A DNA stretch of 64,000 nt from the NCBI GenBank assembly GCA_027489965.1, contig JAIXZA010000059.1, forward strand, positions 23,508 to 87,507, written 5' to 3'. Numbering within the stretch: the stretch's first letter is position 1; every line of letters begins with the position of its first letter. The notes under the pieces were generated by a model, which was not told where the DNA came from, did not search any database, and was given only the letters and a program-made list of their open reading frames with translations. Origin of the DNA: Verrucomicrobiaceae bacterium. Lineage in GTDB: Bacteria > Verrucomicrobiota > Verrucomicrobiia > Verrucomicrobiales > Verrucomicrobiaceae. The translations under genes and the position numbers were made by a program. Below, piece after piece: positions 19,232 through 28,454 of the stretch.

Positions 19232-19824
19232 GAATCAGCAAAATCCTCCTTCATCCGTTCCTTGGCGATCTGCCGCAGTTTGTGCCTGGCCCGCATGGCC
19301 CGCATTTTGACCATGGGCCGAGTCCAGCCTGTGATCTGAGCGATCTCCTGGGTGCTGCGTTCTTCGAGATCCAACAAGGTCAACACCAGTCGATCTGGCG
19401 GTGAAAGCTTTGCCAATAGCCGCATTACGACAGCCTTGGCATCCATGGAGCGACTGGTTGGCGCAGCGCTTTGCCCGTTCATCAGGAAGTCCAGCCATTC
19501 TGCCTCCCCAGCATTCAGATCGGTGAAGCGCCATTCGGGCCGTGCTTTCTCTGCCCGCAGGGCGTCTAGGCAAGTGCGTACGGTCAAACGGCTGACCCAA
19601 TGCTCGAATGGAATGCCTGCGCGTTCTTGATAGTTGTCGAGCTTTTGCAGCAGCTTCAAAAAAACATCCTGCATCAAATCCTCCTCGCTCTCCCGCCGTG
19701 GCAGATGATTCCGCACCAGCCGCTGCACGAGTGGAGCGAGATGCAGGATCAGCGAGTTCGCTGCAGCCAGATCGCCACTGCGCACGCGTGAAAGGCAATC
19801 CTGCACAGCAAAGGTCTCGATCAT
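19228..19824 (-). CDS. ECF-type RNA polymerase sigma factor
   Basis: A 198-residue sigma-70 family protein. Region 2 about residues 28-90 (LVQRLVRNHLPRRESEEDLMQDVFLKLLQKLDNY, then FEHWVSRLTVRTCLDALR) and region 4 about 130-190 (LAKLSPPDRLVLTLLDLEERSTQEIAQITGWTRPMVKMRAMRARHKL). Regions 1 and 3 are absent, as in ECF sigma factors. It is the first gene of a three-gene, tightly overlapping operon with a probable membrane anti-sigma and a CpxP-like protein, suggesting an envelope-stress switch. Confidence 0.9.
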   Translation of the reverse strand: MIETFAVQDCLSRVRSGDLAAANSLILHLAPLVQRLVRNHLPRRESEEDLMQDVFLKLLQKLDNYQERAGIPFEHWVSRLTVRTCLDALRAEKARPEWRFTDLNAGEAEWLDFLMNGQSAAPTSRSMDAKAVVMRLLAKLSPPDRLVLTLLDLEERSTQEIAQITGWTRPMVKMRAMRARHKLRQIAKERMKEDFADS

Positions 19825-19897
19825 CTAGAGAGGAAAAGTTTATGGGAAAGCGTAACCACACACACCCTCAAACGCACGACAATAGCAGCCGGTAACA

Positions 19898-19931
19898 AAG
19901 AAAACGGCGCCCTAGTTTCCCAGGACGCCGT
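19898..19931 (-). terminator. Terminator downstream of the MFS transporter gene
   Basis: On the minus strand a stem ACGGCG...CGCCGT (with an inner CCT/AGG pairing) is followed by TTTCTTTG, starting about 27 bp after the transporter stop. It separates the transporter transcript from the ECF-sigma operon. Confidence 0.7.
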
Positions 19932-19957
19932 GAAGTGTTAAGCTATCAGAAGTCGAT

Positions 19958-21508
19958 TTATTCGTCGATCTTCACCGTTTTGTAGCCACCAATGCTCTTG
20001 AAGTAGAGGAACAAGAGCAGGTAGATCGCTGCCATCGTCATCGGGATGAAAGAATCCGCTTTGAGCGTCGCGCGGTCGCCTTTTTGGTCAGCGGTCACAA
20101 CAGCCAATTGCTGTGGAGTCTTTTCCTTGGCTTCTTTAGCAGCAGCCAGCTTGGTGCCGTCGAGGCCAAAGGCTTCAGTCGCGGACAAATTCAGGAAGGC
20201 ACTTGGCTTCTCAGCTTTGTATTCCGCATACAGAGCAGCGTCAGCTTTATTCAGTTCTTCACCGGCGAAGCGGTCTTTGCAGTAGCCCAAACCAGGGCCA
20301 CCGATAAGACCTGCGGAGAGCATGCCAATGCCGCCCATGATGGACATAGCAACGGCACCTGTCTGCGGGTAACGGTCACCCACGACAGCCAACATGGTTG
20401 GCCAGAAGAAGGTTTTACCGACAGCATAGATACCAAGGGCCACAAGTGCTGTGCCGAAGGTCTGCATGCCACTGGCAAGGTTCAGACCCACGCAGGCGAT
20501 GATGGAGCAGACCAACAGCAGGCCAATTGGGGACAGCTTGAGTGTTTTTTCGATCCAGTGAGCGCAGAAACGCAGACCGAACATGATCGCCGAGGTCCAG
20601 ATGAAGAGATATTTACCTTGCTCGGAAGTGAACAAGTTACCTGTGATGTTCTGAATCCAGCCATCCGTACCAAGCTCAACAGCACCGACAAGGGCGTGTG
20701 TAACGAAGAGAACAAAAAGCAGAATCGAACCAATTGAGAACTTAGAGATCACACCAACGGCGATCAGAAGAATACCACCGATGCCATAACCAATGATTTT
20801 GGCATTGTCTGGAGAGACCGCTTTGGCGATGTCACCAAAGAACAGAGCAAGAAGATAGCAAGCAACCAGAGCACCGAGGATACCCACTGGCTTGAACATT
20901 TGAACGAAGCTTGCGCCTTTTTCAGCCGCTTCAGATTTAGGGAACTTCTGGCCCATGAACATGATTGCATAAAGAACAGTCGGAACGAGGTAGAGTGCCA
21001 ACTGGATCTTCCAACCAAGCTGCATCTTGTCATCAAGCACCCAACCAGCGATGGAACCAAGCACCATCCCTGCAGGCCATGAGGCATGGAGGATATTCAG
21101 GTAATGGGTGCGGTTTTCTGGGAACAGTGTCGCGACCAGAGGATTGGCCACAGCTTCCAGAGTACCATTGGCATATGCAAAGATGAACATGCCCCAGAAA
21201 AGGAAGTTATAAGCATTGTCTGGCGTGCTGGCACCAAAGGTAACAAATGCCGAGAGAATGTGGCAGATCACGGCAAGGGCGACCAATTTACCGTAGCCGA
21301 TTTTATCAACGATGAGGCCACCGAAGATGATGCCGAAACAGAAGCCTGAGAAACCAGCGCCACCGATGGCACCGAGTTGTGCTCCAGTGAAGCCGTATTC
21401 TTTGCCCCAGTTGTCGAAGATACCGCCGCGGATGGCAAAGCCAACGCCGGCAGCAAGGATGGCCATGAAGCCAGCCCAGAGGAGACGCATTCGATTATTT
21501 TCGCTCAT
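19958..21508 (-). CDS. MFS sugar-type transporter (paralogue A)
   Basis: A 516-residue inner-membrane carrier with about 12 hydrophobic segments. The first half carries MFS motif A-like sequence ([21 protein letters not shown]) and the FucP-like stretch [39 protein letters not shown] large soluble insertion (about residues 425-485, with [29 protein letters not shown]) precedes the last helix; the same insertion exists in the neighbour. The sequence resembles bacterial sugar/proton symporters; the substrate is unknown. It lies 168 bp downstream of a paralogue in the same orientation. Confidence 0.87.
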   Translation of the reverse strand: MSENNRMRLLWAGFMAILAAGVGFAIRGGIFDNWGKEYGFTGAQLGAIGGAGFSGFCFGIIFGGLIVDKIGYGKLVALAVICHILSAFVTFGASTPDNAYNFLFWGMFIFAYANGTLEAVANPLVATLFPENRTHYLNILHASWPAGMVLGSIAGWVLDDKMQLGWKIQLALYLVPTVLYAIMFMGQKFPKSEAAEKGASFVQMFKPVGILGALVACYLLALFFGDIAKAVSPDNAKIIGYGIGGILLIAVGVISKFSIGSILLFVLFVTHALVGAVELGTDGWIQNITGNLFTSEQGKYLFIWTSAIMFGLRFCAHWIEKTLKLSPIGLLLVCSIIACVGLNLASGMQTFGTALVALGIYAVGKTFFWPTMLAVVGDRYPQTGAVAMSIMGGIGMLSAGLIGGPGLGYCKDRFAGEELNKADAALYAEYKAEKPSAFLNLSATEAFGLDGTKLAAAKEAKEKTPQQLAVVTADQKGDRATLKADSFIPMTMAAIYLLLFLYFKSIGGYKTVKIDE

Positions 21509-21676
21509 AGATGATGTATTGTTAGTTGGATGGATCGGGATGGATGATGTGCCTCAATCGGAACCGCCAAAAAAGACATTCCCGATGAGCCTGCTGGTTT
21601 TAGTAGCCAACTAGAGGGGTGACAAGATAAAAATCACTGCCCTGCGAAGGTAAAAAATCACAATTCCATGAAAGAA

Positions 21677-23209
21677 TCAGTGATCCCCAATCTCCACGGG
21701 CTTGTAACCACCCCGACTGCGGAACCAAAGAAGCAGTCCCACATAGCAGACTAGCATGAAGCTTGGCAGGATCGCGATGGTCGTGAAAACACTGCGCTTG
21801 CTGGCTGCCTGAACGACTTCCAGTTCCTTACTCAGCTCAGTCGGCAACGCTTTAATCTTCTCCTGATCAAGCGTTGGCGCACTGCCAAAAATGCCGGGTT
21901 TTGATTCACCCTTCACTTGGGCATACAAAGCGGTGTGTTCAGTCGAAGTGAGACGCTTTTCCATGTCCAAATCCTGATTGTAGCCGATGTAGGGACTACC
22001 CAAAACGCCGAGGAAAAGAACACCGACAGCGGATACTCCGTTCAAGGTGAGTGCTCCACCTTTGGGAAACTGCTCAGAAGTCAGGCCAAGGGTCGTGCTC
22101 CAGAGGAAAGTTTTCCCAAGGGCATAAATCGTTGCTGCTCCGAGAATGGCCCAGCCAGTTGCATTCGAAAGCAACAATAACCCAATGATGGCGATGACTG
22201 AACTGACGACCAACAAACCAATGGCCGAAAAACGATGGACAATTGGGCCAGCGTAGAATCGGAGCACCGTCATGATCACCGAAACATAAACAAAAATCCA
22301 AGTCGCGAAGTTGGGAAAATCAGGACCGCTGAGCTTCAAAAGCTCAGGCATCCAGCCGTCGGTACCTAGTTCCGTCGTCGCCAGCGGACCAATGACCACC
22401 AGCACGACTAGGAACAACCAATTCCCCAAAGAACGAGTGTACAATCCCGCCAAAACACCCACCACTGCAGCAATGATGAACACCACGGTCCATGAAGCCT
22501 CTTGATTGAGCATCTGCGCCATGGCTGGAGCAACGAGAGCGGTAATCATGAAGAAGCCAATGGCACCCACCTCTTTAAGCATGTCACGATAGCTCACTCC
22601 AGCTGCCACGCGCTCATTGACTGGGAAGGTGCGTGGTAGAATCAGCAGCGCATAGATAACCACTGGGATGAAGCAAAGCGCGAAACGAAACTGCCAAACG
22701 GCGCCGAAGAAAAGCTTCGTCTCTGGCAGAAGACCACAGAATAAGGCACCCAAAGCCAGCCCCGCAGGCCAGCCAGCATGGAGAATATTCAGCCACTTGG
22801 CTTTCTGCTTGTTAAAGACCGTCGCTACGACTGGATTGATAAAGGACTCAACCGTTCCATTGGCGACCGCAACGAGCAGCGTGCTCCAATAAAAGTCCTG
22901 ATAACCTGAAGCTCTCAGAGTCAGCACCAAGGAAATGGTGTGACAAATGATCGCAAACAAAGCCACCGTTTTGTAGCCCACATAATCGATGATTAGGCTA
23001 AAGAAGATGATGCTGATGGCAAAAGGCCACATGCCAGCGCCATTGATCGAACCCTTCTGTTGTTCCGAAAGATTAAAGCCATCCTGCAATAAACCAATGG
23101 TATTAGCACGCACACCAAACACAAAAGAGGTGGCGACGAGGGCAACGAAGCAAGCCCAGAACAATTTCATGTCGGGCTGGGTGGAGGTGGGAGCAGTATC
23201 AGATTTCAT
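21677..23209 (-). CDS. MFS sugar-type transporter (paralogue B)
   Basis: A 510-residue carrier clearly paralogous to the downstream gene: shared IGLLQDGFNLSEQQKGSINGAGMWPF-type start, LIIDYVGYKTVALFAIICHTISLVLT, GTVESFINPVVATVFNKQKAKWLNILHAGWPAGLALGALF, LGTDGWMPELL and the same soluble insertion near residues 420-480 before the final helix (RSRGGYKPVEIGD tail, against [13 protein letters not shown] in the other). It is the promoter-proximal copy. A tandem duplication with divergence, perhaps for different sugars, is likely. Confidence 0.87.
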   Translation of the reverse strand: MKSDTAPTSTQPDMKLFWACFVALVATSFVFGVRANTIGLLQDGFNLSEQQKGSINGAGMWPFAISIIFFSLIIDYVGYKTVALFAIICHTISLVLTLRASGYQDFYWSTLLVAVANGTVESFINPVVATVFNKQKAKWLNILHAGWPAGLALGALFCGLLPETKLFFGAVWQFRFALCFIPVVIYALLILPRTFPVNERVAAGVSYRDMLKEVGAIGFFMITALVAPAMAQMLNQEASWTVVFIIAAVVGVLAGLYTRSLGNWLFLVVLVVIGPLATTELGTDGWMPELLKLSGPDFPNFATWIFVYVSVIMTVLRFYAGPIVHRFSAIGLLVVSSVIAIIGLLLLSNATGWAILGAATIYALGKTFLWSTTLGLTSEQFPKGGALTLNGVSAVGVLFLGVLGSPYIGYNQDLDMEKRLTSTEHTALYAQVKGESKPGIFGSAPTLDQEKIKALPTELSKELEVVQAASKRSVFTTIAILPSFMLVCYVGLLLWFRSRGGYKPVEIGDH

Positions 23210-23506
23210 AAGTCACAAAAAGCAGCCGCGATTACAGGGGAAACCCTGCCATGCGGCAAACTCTTTTTTAGCAATTCCAGGGATCAGCAATACCGAGGCT
23301 ACAGAATTCGATGCCACTGGTGGAGGCTCAACTCATTCAATTGAGGCTGACGAGGTTGCCTCGAACACAATCAAGAATTCAAAAGGTTATCGCACAGAAG
23401 TGACCATTGGCATCATCTCTCCGGTGCGAAGTTACCCCAAACTTGTTCGAACCACACCCATGGAAGGCATTTGCCAGAGGAACCCATCTGCGGCTAACCT
23501 GAGTCC
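23210..23506. other. Divergent intergenic region without a gene
   Basis: These 297 bp separate the MFS gene (leftward) from the AsmA-like gene (rightward). I see no convincing ORF, RNA gene or strong hairpin; it should hold the two promoters. Confidence 0.6.
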
Positions 23507-25078
23507 ATGAGTTCACGAAGAAGAAGCCGTTCAGGCAAAGGCAAACGCTGGCTGGTTATTTTAATCTGCTTGGGTATGGCATTAGTGGGACTATTACTCT
23601 TAGCCCCAATACTTGTGACCAGTTGGGTGCGTGGCTATCTTCAGAACGAAGCCTTTCGTGGTAAGATGGAACAGTTCTTCGGCACCCAGTTGCAGGGCAC
23701 TGCCACACTGGCACCTCTACGCTGGACAGGCGATGAAGTCAGCACTCAAAATACTCAGGTAACAACCGGCAGTGGCTGGAAGGCCGATGTTAGCAGCCTA
23801 CATTTGGCCCTGGATTGGAGTGCCTTTCGGCAAGGCAAATGGCGTGTCATCAATGCAGGCGCGGATGTTCTGGATCTGCAATTTAAAGCGCCAGATCAAG
23901 CAAACTCTGAAGCCGACGTTACCGCCACGGCTCCCGTTTCAAATGACACAGCAAGCGCTATCCCCGCTTGGCTACGAGGTTATTTACCCAGCACAACGGA
24001 AGTGGATGGATTGAGAGTGGATCGCTTAACCTTGCGCTATCCAGGACCGTGGCAACTGACGGAATCCACACTGCGCCTGGGTGCGTGGCAACAGGGAGAG
24101 CCGTCTGTTCAAGCCATTGTGACGGAGGGCATCATCGAAACGCCGGTCCAACTGCCCGTGCAAACGCAGCCCATGAAGTTTAATCTCGTCCGAGCCACCA
24201 CACGTCTCAGCCGTGAAGATCTGCACCTGAGTGAAGCAACGCTGCGCTGGTTGGGTGAAAGCGAAATCACACTGAATGGTCACGTGAAACCCAAAGAAGC
24301 TAGCTGGCAAATGAATGCACACCTTGTCGCCATTCCTTTGAAAGAGGTGCTGAGCGAGGACTGGAAACTCAGACTCACGGGCCTGATCGAAGGTGATTTA
24401 GAGATCCAAGGCAGTCGTCAAACGACACCGAGCGTGAAGGGGGACGTGCATCTCAAAGACGCTGTCCTGACCGCGCTTCCCATCCTGGATAAACTGGCCA
24501 CTTACACAGGTGTGGAGCGCTTTAAACGCATCATCCTCGACATCGCCAGCGCCCAGATCAGCGGCTCTGGAGAGACCCGGAAATTTGAGAAAATCATCAT
24601 CCAATCCAATGGCCTGATGCGGCTTGAGGGAAACCTTTCCATCCTTAAAGGTCAATTAGATGGGCAATTCTTGGTCGGCGTCACCCCTGAAACACTGCGC
24701 TGGATTCCAGGCGCACAGCAGCATGTTTTCACCTCCACGAATCCAAGCGGAACACCTGGCCTGGTCTGGACCCCACTGCACATCACCGGTAACATGGACT
24801 CACCGCGTGAGGATTTATCAGAACGCCTGATCGGTGGGGCCAGCAAAGCGCTTCTCAATGCACCGGCAGAAGTCATCGGCAAAACCAGTGAAATGCTTTT
24901 ATCTCCGGTCTTGGGACCAGACCTGGGAAAGAAGCCCGGTGAAGTCTTGAAGTCCGCCACAGACATCCTGACAAAACCCGGTGAGTCCGCCAAGAAAGCC
25001 ACCGAGCTTCCAACTCAAGCTGTCGAAAAAGGCATTGACCTCTTGAAGGGCATTGGCGGAGGTCTGCTCGGAAAATAA
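23507..25078 (+). CDS. AsmA-like envelope protein
   Basis: A 523-residue protein with a basic N-terminus, one membrane helix (about residues 14-36, WLVILICLGMALVGLLLLAPILV) and a long beta-rich periplasmic part of the AsmA/YhdP kind (VRGYLQNEAFRGKMEQFFGTQLQGTATL; repeated SxxLxLDW and GxLEG patterns; KFEKIIIQSNGLMRLEGNLSILKGQLDGQFLVGV). AsmA-like proteins form periplasm-spanning lipid conduits or help outer-membrane assembly. The C-terminal 90 residues are low-complexity helical with KPGE repeats. The SufE gene follows within 20 bp. Confidence 0.75.
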   Translation: MSSRRRSRSGKGKRWLVILICLGMALVGLLLLAPILVTSWVRGYLQNEAFRGKMEQFFGTQLQGTATLAPLRWTGDEVSTQNTQVTTGSGWKADVSSLHLALDWSAFRQGKWRVINAGADVLDLQFKAPDQANSEADVTATAPVSNDTASAIPAWLRGYLPSTTEVDGLRVDRLTLRYPGPWQLTESTLRLGAWQQGEPSVQAIVTEGIIETPVQLPVQTQPMKFNLVRATTRLSREDLHLSEATLRWLGESEITLNGHVKPKEASWQMNAHLVAIPLKEVLSEDWKLRLTGLIEGDLEIQGSRQTTPSVKGDVHLKDAVLTALPILDKLATYTGVERFKRIILDIASAQISGSGETRKFEKIIIQSNGLMRLEGNLSILKGQLDGQFLVGVTPETLRWIPGAQQHVFTSTNPSGTPGLVWTPLHITGNMDSPREDLSERLIGGASKALLNAPAEVIGKTSEMLLSPVLGPDLGKKPGEVLKSATDILTKPGESAKKATELPTQAVEKGIDLLKGIGGGLLGK

Positions 25079-25094
25079 ACCCTCATTTCAAACT

Positions 25095-25502
25095 GTGACC
25101 CTGATCGAAAAACAAAACGAACTGATCTCCGATCTTAACCTGATCGAAGATGCTCATGAACGCCTTTCAGCTCTAACCAGCTATGTGTCACGAACCCAAC
25201 TGCCTGATGACATGAAGAGTGACGAACTCATCGTCCCAGGCTGCATCTCCCGCGTCTGGGTCAAAGGCGAGCTACGCGATGGCCTGACGCATTTTCGCTG
25301 TGCAGCTGACTCCCCCATGGTGGCCGGATTGGTCGCCCTGCTCTGTGATCTTTACACCGCCGTGAACGCTCAAGAGGCAGCCGAAGCAGAGCCTGAAGTC
25401 TGGCAAAAATGCGGATTCATCAAGATCCTGACCCCCACACGCCTGAATGGATTGTCAGCCGTGCGTGGACGCATCAAAGAACTGTCTCTTAGCTGGTGCT
25501 GA
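25095..25502 (+). CDS. sufE: SufE-family cysteine desulfurase activator
   Basis: A 135-residue SufE. It accepts sulfane sulfur from a SufS-type desulfurase on one Cys and passes it to Fe-S scaffold proteins in the cytosol. The conserved Cys lies in VPGCISRVWV; counting from the GTG at 25095 it is Cys50, matching Cys51 of E. coli SufE, which supports this start over a TTG at 25053 that would overlap the AsmA-like gene. Other landmarks are DDMKSDELIVPGC and the C-terminal LTPTRLNGLSAVRGRIKEL. No sufS gene is adjacent. The TatD gene follows by 5 bp. Confidence 0.87.
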   Translation: MTLIEKQNELISDLNLIEDAHERLSALTSYVSRTQLPDDMKSDELIVPGCISRVWVKGELRDGLTHFRCAADSPMVAGLVALLCDLYTAVNAQEAAEAEPEVWQKCGFIKILTPTRLNGLSAVRGRIKELSLSWC

Positions 25503-25507
25503 CAACC

Positions 25508-26296
25508 ATGCTTTACGATGCGCATAATCATTATCAGGATACACGCTTAAACAGCGACCGAGAGATCATCCTCAAGACGCTCCCTGAGCACGGAATCAGT
25601 GAGGCTGTCGTCAATGGCTCAGCCGAAGATGATTGGGAAGACGTGGCTAAACTGGCTCGCGAGCACGGATGGCTAAGGCCCTCCTTTGGATTGCATCCAT
25701 GGTACGTAAAAGAACGAACGAAAGCCTGGCAGGAGCGGCTGGGTGATTATTTGAGGGCTTTTCCAAACGCAGCCGTGGGAGAAATTGGCCTAGATCGCTG
25801 GATCGAAAATCCGGACATCGAAGCTCAAATCTCATGTTTTCGCTGGCAATTCGAACTCGCCACAGAACTCGATCGACCTGCTACGATCCATTGTTTGCGG
25901 GCTTGGGGACTCCTAGATGAGCAACTCCGGACTCTGCCACTGCCACAGCGCGGTTTTTTGCTACATTCCTATGGAGGCCCAGCAGAGATGATCCCAAGCT
26001 TCGTCAAAATGGGTGCTTACTTTTCTCTCTCCCCCTACTTTGGTCATGCGCGAAAAGCCCAACAATTAGCCACCTTTGCCGCAGTGCCCTTGGATCGACT
26101 TTTAGCCGAAACCGATGCCCCCGATATGTGGCCACCTGATGAGCTGAATCTGCATCCACTCCAGCATCAGGGTAAGCCGATCAATCATCCCGCTAATCTA
26201 CAACTTAGCTACACTCTGCTGGCTCAAGTGTGTGGTATTTCTCTGAATGCATTGATCGAGCAGATCGAGCAGAACTATCGAAGATTGTTTAACTGA
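25508..26296 (+). CDS. TatD-family metal-dependent hydrolase
   Basis: A 262-residue TIM-barrel amidohydrolase-superfamily protein. The metal ligands are visible: DAHNH at residues 4-8, GEIGLDRW, TIHCLRAWG, LLHSYGG and ETDAPDM. Members act as 3'-5' exonucleases or other hydrolases; the exact substrate is not clear. The ATG at 25508 places DAHNH at the N-terminus as in the family; the GTG at 25496 is less likely. It is the third gene of a tight AsmA-like/sufE/tatD unit. Confidence 0.86.
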   Translation: MLYDAHNHYQDTRLNSDREIILKTLPEHGISEAVVNGSAEDDWEDVAKLAREHGWLRPSFGLHPWYVKERTKAWQERLGDYLRAFPNAAVGEIGLDRWIENPDIEAQISCFRWQFELATELDRPATIHCLRAWGLLDEQLRTLPLPQRGFLLHSYGGPAEMIPSFVKMGAYFSLSPYFGHARKAQQLATFAAVPLDRLLAETDAPDMWPPDELNLHPLQHQGKPINHPANLQLSYTLLAQVCGISLNALIEQIEQNYRRLFN

Positions 26297-26310
26297 AGAC
26301 AGCGCGGATA

Positions 26311-26526
26311 TCACATCCATTTAAAAATGGCATGCCAAAAATCGTCTCCGCCGAACAAAGCCAGGAGACCAAAGATAATCGCAATACCGGCCACACAGGC
26401 CCATTCCGTTCCACCCATAGCGTGGACCTGTCGCATGATAAAAATGGAACCTACAACCACGCCAAAACTAAAACCACAGCCAAAGCGCAGGCTAATTTCT
26501 GTCGGGTCGGGTTTAGATTGGCTCAT
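26311..26526 (-). CDS. Small two-helix membrane protein
   Basis: A 71-residue protein with two hydrophobic helices (about 17-32 and 42-60) joined by a short loop; begins MSQSKPDPTEISLRFGCGFSFGVVVGS. No family recognised. It is the last gene of a leftward run with RidA, moaA and an ABM gene, and is convergent with tatD. A short but protein-like frame. Confidence 0.5.
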   Translation of the reverse strand: MSQSKPDPTEISLRFGCGFSFGVVVGSIFIMRQVHAMGGTEWACVAGIAIIFGLLALFGGDDFWHAIFKWM

Positions 26527-26543
26527 GGTTCAACAACCGAGCT

Positions 26544-27008
26544 CTAGTCCACCAACTCAAAGATCCCCTCAATCTCCACCGCGATCATTCCCGGCAATGA
26601 CCCCATGCCGACAGCACTGCGAGCACCAATGCCATTTTCTTCCCCCCAAATTTGGGCAAACAACTCGCTGCAACCATTGATGACCTTGGGATGATCGGCG
26701 AATTCAGGTGTGCTATTCACCATACCGAGAAGCTTCACCACACGCTTAATGCGGTCTAGGCTGCCCAATTCTTTTTGAAGCGTCGCCAACATAGCCAGCC
26801 CCGTTTGTCGCGCCGCAGCATGACCATCAGCCAGATCCAGATCATCTCCCACGCGACCCCGGATCATTCCACCATCGGCTAAATAAGGTCCGTGCCCTGA
26901 GAGATAAGCGACGTTGCCAATCACAACGACTGGCTTGTAAACCCCACCCTTTGGCGGAGCCTGCGGAAGCGTGATACCAAGAGCAATGAGTTGGGATTCA
27001 GCGGACAT
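26544..27008 (-). CDS. RidA/YjgF-like protein
   Basis: A 154-residue member of the YjgF/YER057c/UK114 superfamily, in the longer YoaB-like subgroup (starts with SQLIALGITLPQAPPKGGVYKPVVVIGNVAYLSGHGP; ends GIGARSAVGMGSLPGMIAVEIEGIFELVD). The conserved Arg of the deaminase site is probably the one in GARSAVG. RidA enzymes hydrolyse reactive enamine/imine intermediates; this subgroup is less studied. It lies 71 bp downstream of moaA on the same strand. Confidence 0.83.
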   Translation of the reverse strand: MSAESQLIALGITLPQAPPKGGVYKPVVVIGNVAYLSGHGPYLADGGMIRGRVGDDLDLADGHAAARQTGLAMLATLQKELGSLDRIKRVVKLLGMVNSTPEFADHPKVINGCSELFAQIWGEENGIGARSAVGMGSLPGMIAVEIEGIFELVD

Positions 27009-27079
27009 AATCAGGCAGTTGGGTTTTTATGACTCTGACAGGAACTTCTTCCAGACTCAATCTCAAACATCACATTTTC

Positions 27080-28078
27080 TTACCCACCAATCGCGATCAT
27101 GCGGCGGTTCGGCTGGTAGTTGTCTCGAAAATCGTGCTCTTTGGGTTTTTTGGCGACGACGCTGTGGATAAAGTCGGCGAGTTCGCTGTCGGAGCAGCCG
27201 GCGCGGAGAACGGTCTTGAGATCAAACTCCAGGTAGCTACCTAGGCAGGGGCGTAGTTTGCCATCGCTGGTGAGGCGGAGTTTGTTGCAGCTTTCACAGA
27301 AGTGCAGATTGGTCATGGCACCGATGAAGCCGATCTTTTGACCGCTACCAGCGATCTCGTAATAGGTCGCGGGACCGTTGGTCTTAAACTCCGGCACAGG
27401 CTTCAAGGGGCCGTAGTGTTCTTCGACCATTTTCAGCGCATGTCCTGCAGAGAGAAAGCTGTCCTCTTTGAGCACTTCCTGCGTGCTGACTGGCATGAGC
27501 TCAATGAAACGTATCAAGGCACCTTTACTGCGAGCGTAGTCGATGAGCGGCACAAACTCGCGCTCGGTCTGATTTTTCATGAGCACGCAATTGAGGCGGA
27601 TGGACTTCATGCCAGCAGCAATGGCTGCGTCGACACCCTCGAGAACCCGAGGCAGCAGATCCCGACTGGTCGTGCGCTGATAGCTGGCTCGATCGAGCGA
27701 GTCCATGGAAATGTTGGCACTGGTCACGCCTGCTTTGACAAGTCGAGCAGCGAGGGTGTCCCCCTGCTCTTCTCTGGCCAGAAGGGTGCCGTTGGTTGAA
27801 ATGCCAATTTGCTCGATACCGGGTATCGCAGCAATCTCTGCGCAAAAATCAGCGACGCCTGGACGCGTCAGAGGCTCGCCTCCAGTGACGCGGACTTTAC
27901 GAATGCCCATGCCCGCACCAACTCGGAGAATACGAAGCATTTCCTCATAACTGAGCACTTCCTCTTTCGGAAACCAAGCCTGCTCCTCTTCTGGCATGCA
28001 GTAACGGCAGCGCTCGTTACAGCGATCCGTAACTGAAACGCGCAAATAAGAGATGAGATGGCCGAAGGCGTCTTCCAC
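27080..28078 (-). CDS. moaA: GTP 3',8-cyclase MoaA
   Basis: A 332-residue radical-SAM enzyme that converts GTP to 3',8-cyclo-GTP, the first step of molybdenum cofactor synthesis. SAM-cluster cysteines are C20, C24 and C27 (CNERCRYC). VTGGEPLTRPG is the usual GGEP motif. The C-terminal second cluster is C-x2-C-x13-C (HFCESCNKLRLTSDGKLRPC), and the protein ends in the conserved Gly-Gly. Length is normal. No moaC, moaE or mogA gene is in the window. An ABM gene sits 6 bp upstream. Confidence 0.95.
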   Translation of the reverse strand: MEDAFGHLISYLRVSVTDRCNERCRYCMPEEEQAWFPKEEVLSYEEMLRILRVGAGMGIRKVRVTGGEPLTRPGVADFCAEIAAIPGIEQIGISTNGTLLAREEQGDTLAARLVKAGVTSANISMDSLDRASYQRTTSRDLLPRVLEGVDAAIAAGMKSIRLNCVLMKNQTEREFVPLIDYARSKGALIRFIELMPVSTQEVLKEDSFLSAGHALKMVEEHYGPLKPVPEFKTNGPATYYEIAGSGQKIGFIGAMTNLHFCESCNKLRLTSDGKLRPCLGSYLEFDLKTVLRAGCSDSELADFIHSVVAKKPKEHDFRDNYQPNRRMIAIGG

Positions 28079-28084
28079 AGTAGG

Positions 28085-28372
28085 CTATTCTAGCACTGGA
28101 CCTTTGACAGACCAGCGCTTGGTGACGAATCCAGTGGCGGACTTTTCTTTCCATTTGGCAAAGTGAGCCGTCTGGTAATGAGCCTCCATGGCGGCCTGAT
28201 CGACATATTGCTCGCTGAGAGCAAAAAGATTGGGCTGCTCAAACTGGCGGTTCACTTCAAAACGTAGGCAGCCAGGCTCCTTTACCGACTCGGCGGCATT
28301 GAGGGTAATGACTTCCAGGAACTCATCCACGCGGGCTGGGTCGATTTCGAGAATCACAATAACATTGATCAT
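28085..28372 (-). CDS. ABM-family (antibiotic biosynthesis monooxygenase-like) protein
   Basis: A 95-residue ferredoxin-like dimeric alpha/beta-barrel protein: MINVIVILEIDPARVDEFLEVI, EPGCLRFEVNRQFEQPNLFALSEQYVDQAAMEAHYQTAHFAKW. This family includes quinone-oxidising LsrG/YgiN-type enzymes and heme-degrading monooxygenases. The start at 28372 gives a family-length protein; the frame runs to 28456 but the extra N-terminus is not family-like. It is 6 bp before moaA, so it is probably cotranscribed. An LsrG-like role is a possible link to the LsrF-type gene 25 kb away, but that is speculation. Confidence 0.82.
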   Translation of the reverse strand: MINVIVILEIDPARVDEFLEVITLNAAESVKEPGCLRFEVNRQFEQPNLFALSEQYVDQAAMEAHYQTAHFAKWKEKSATGFVTKRWSVKGPVLE

Positions 28373-28454
28373 GGTAGCTGTGACAGAGCCGATTTTGGGA
28401 TAACATGCAACCTCCTGCTTCCGTATATCAGCAATCGCCCTCCTTTTTTTAGAC

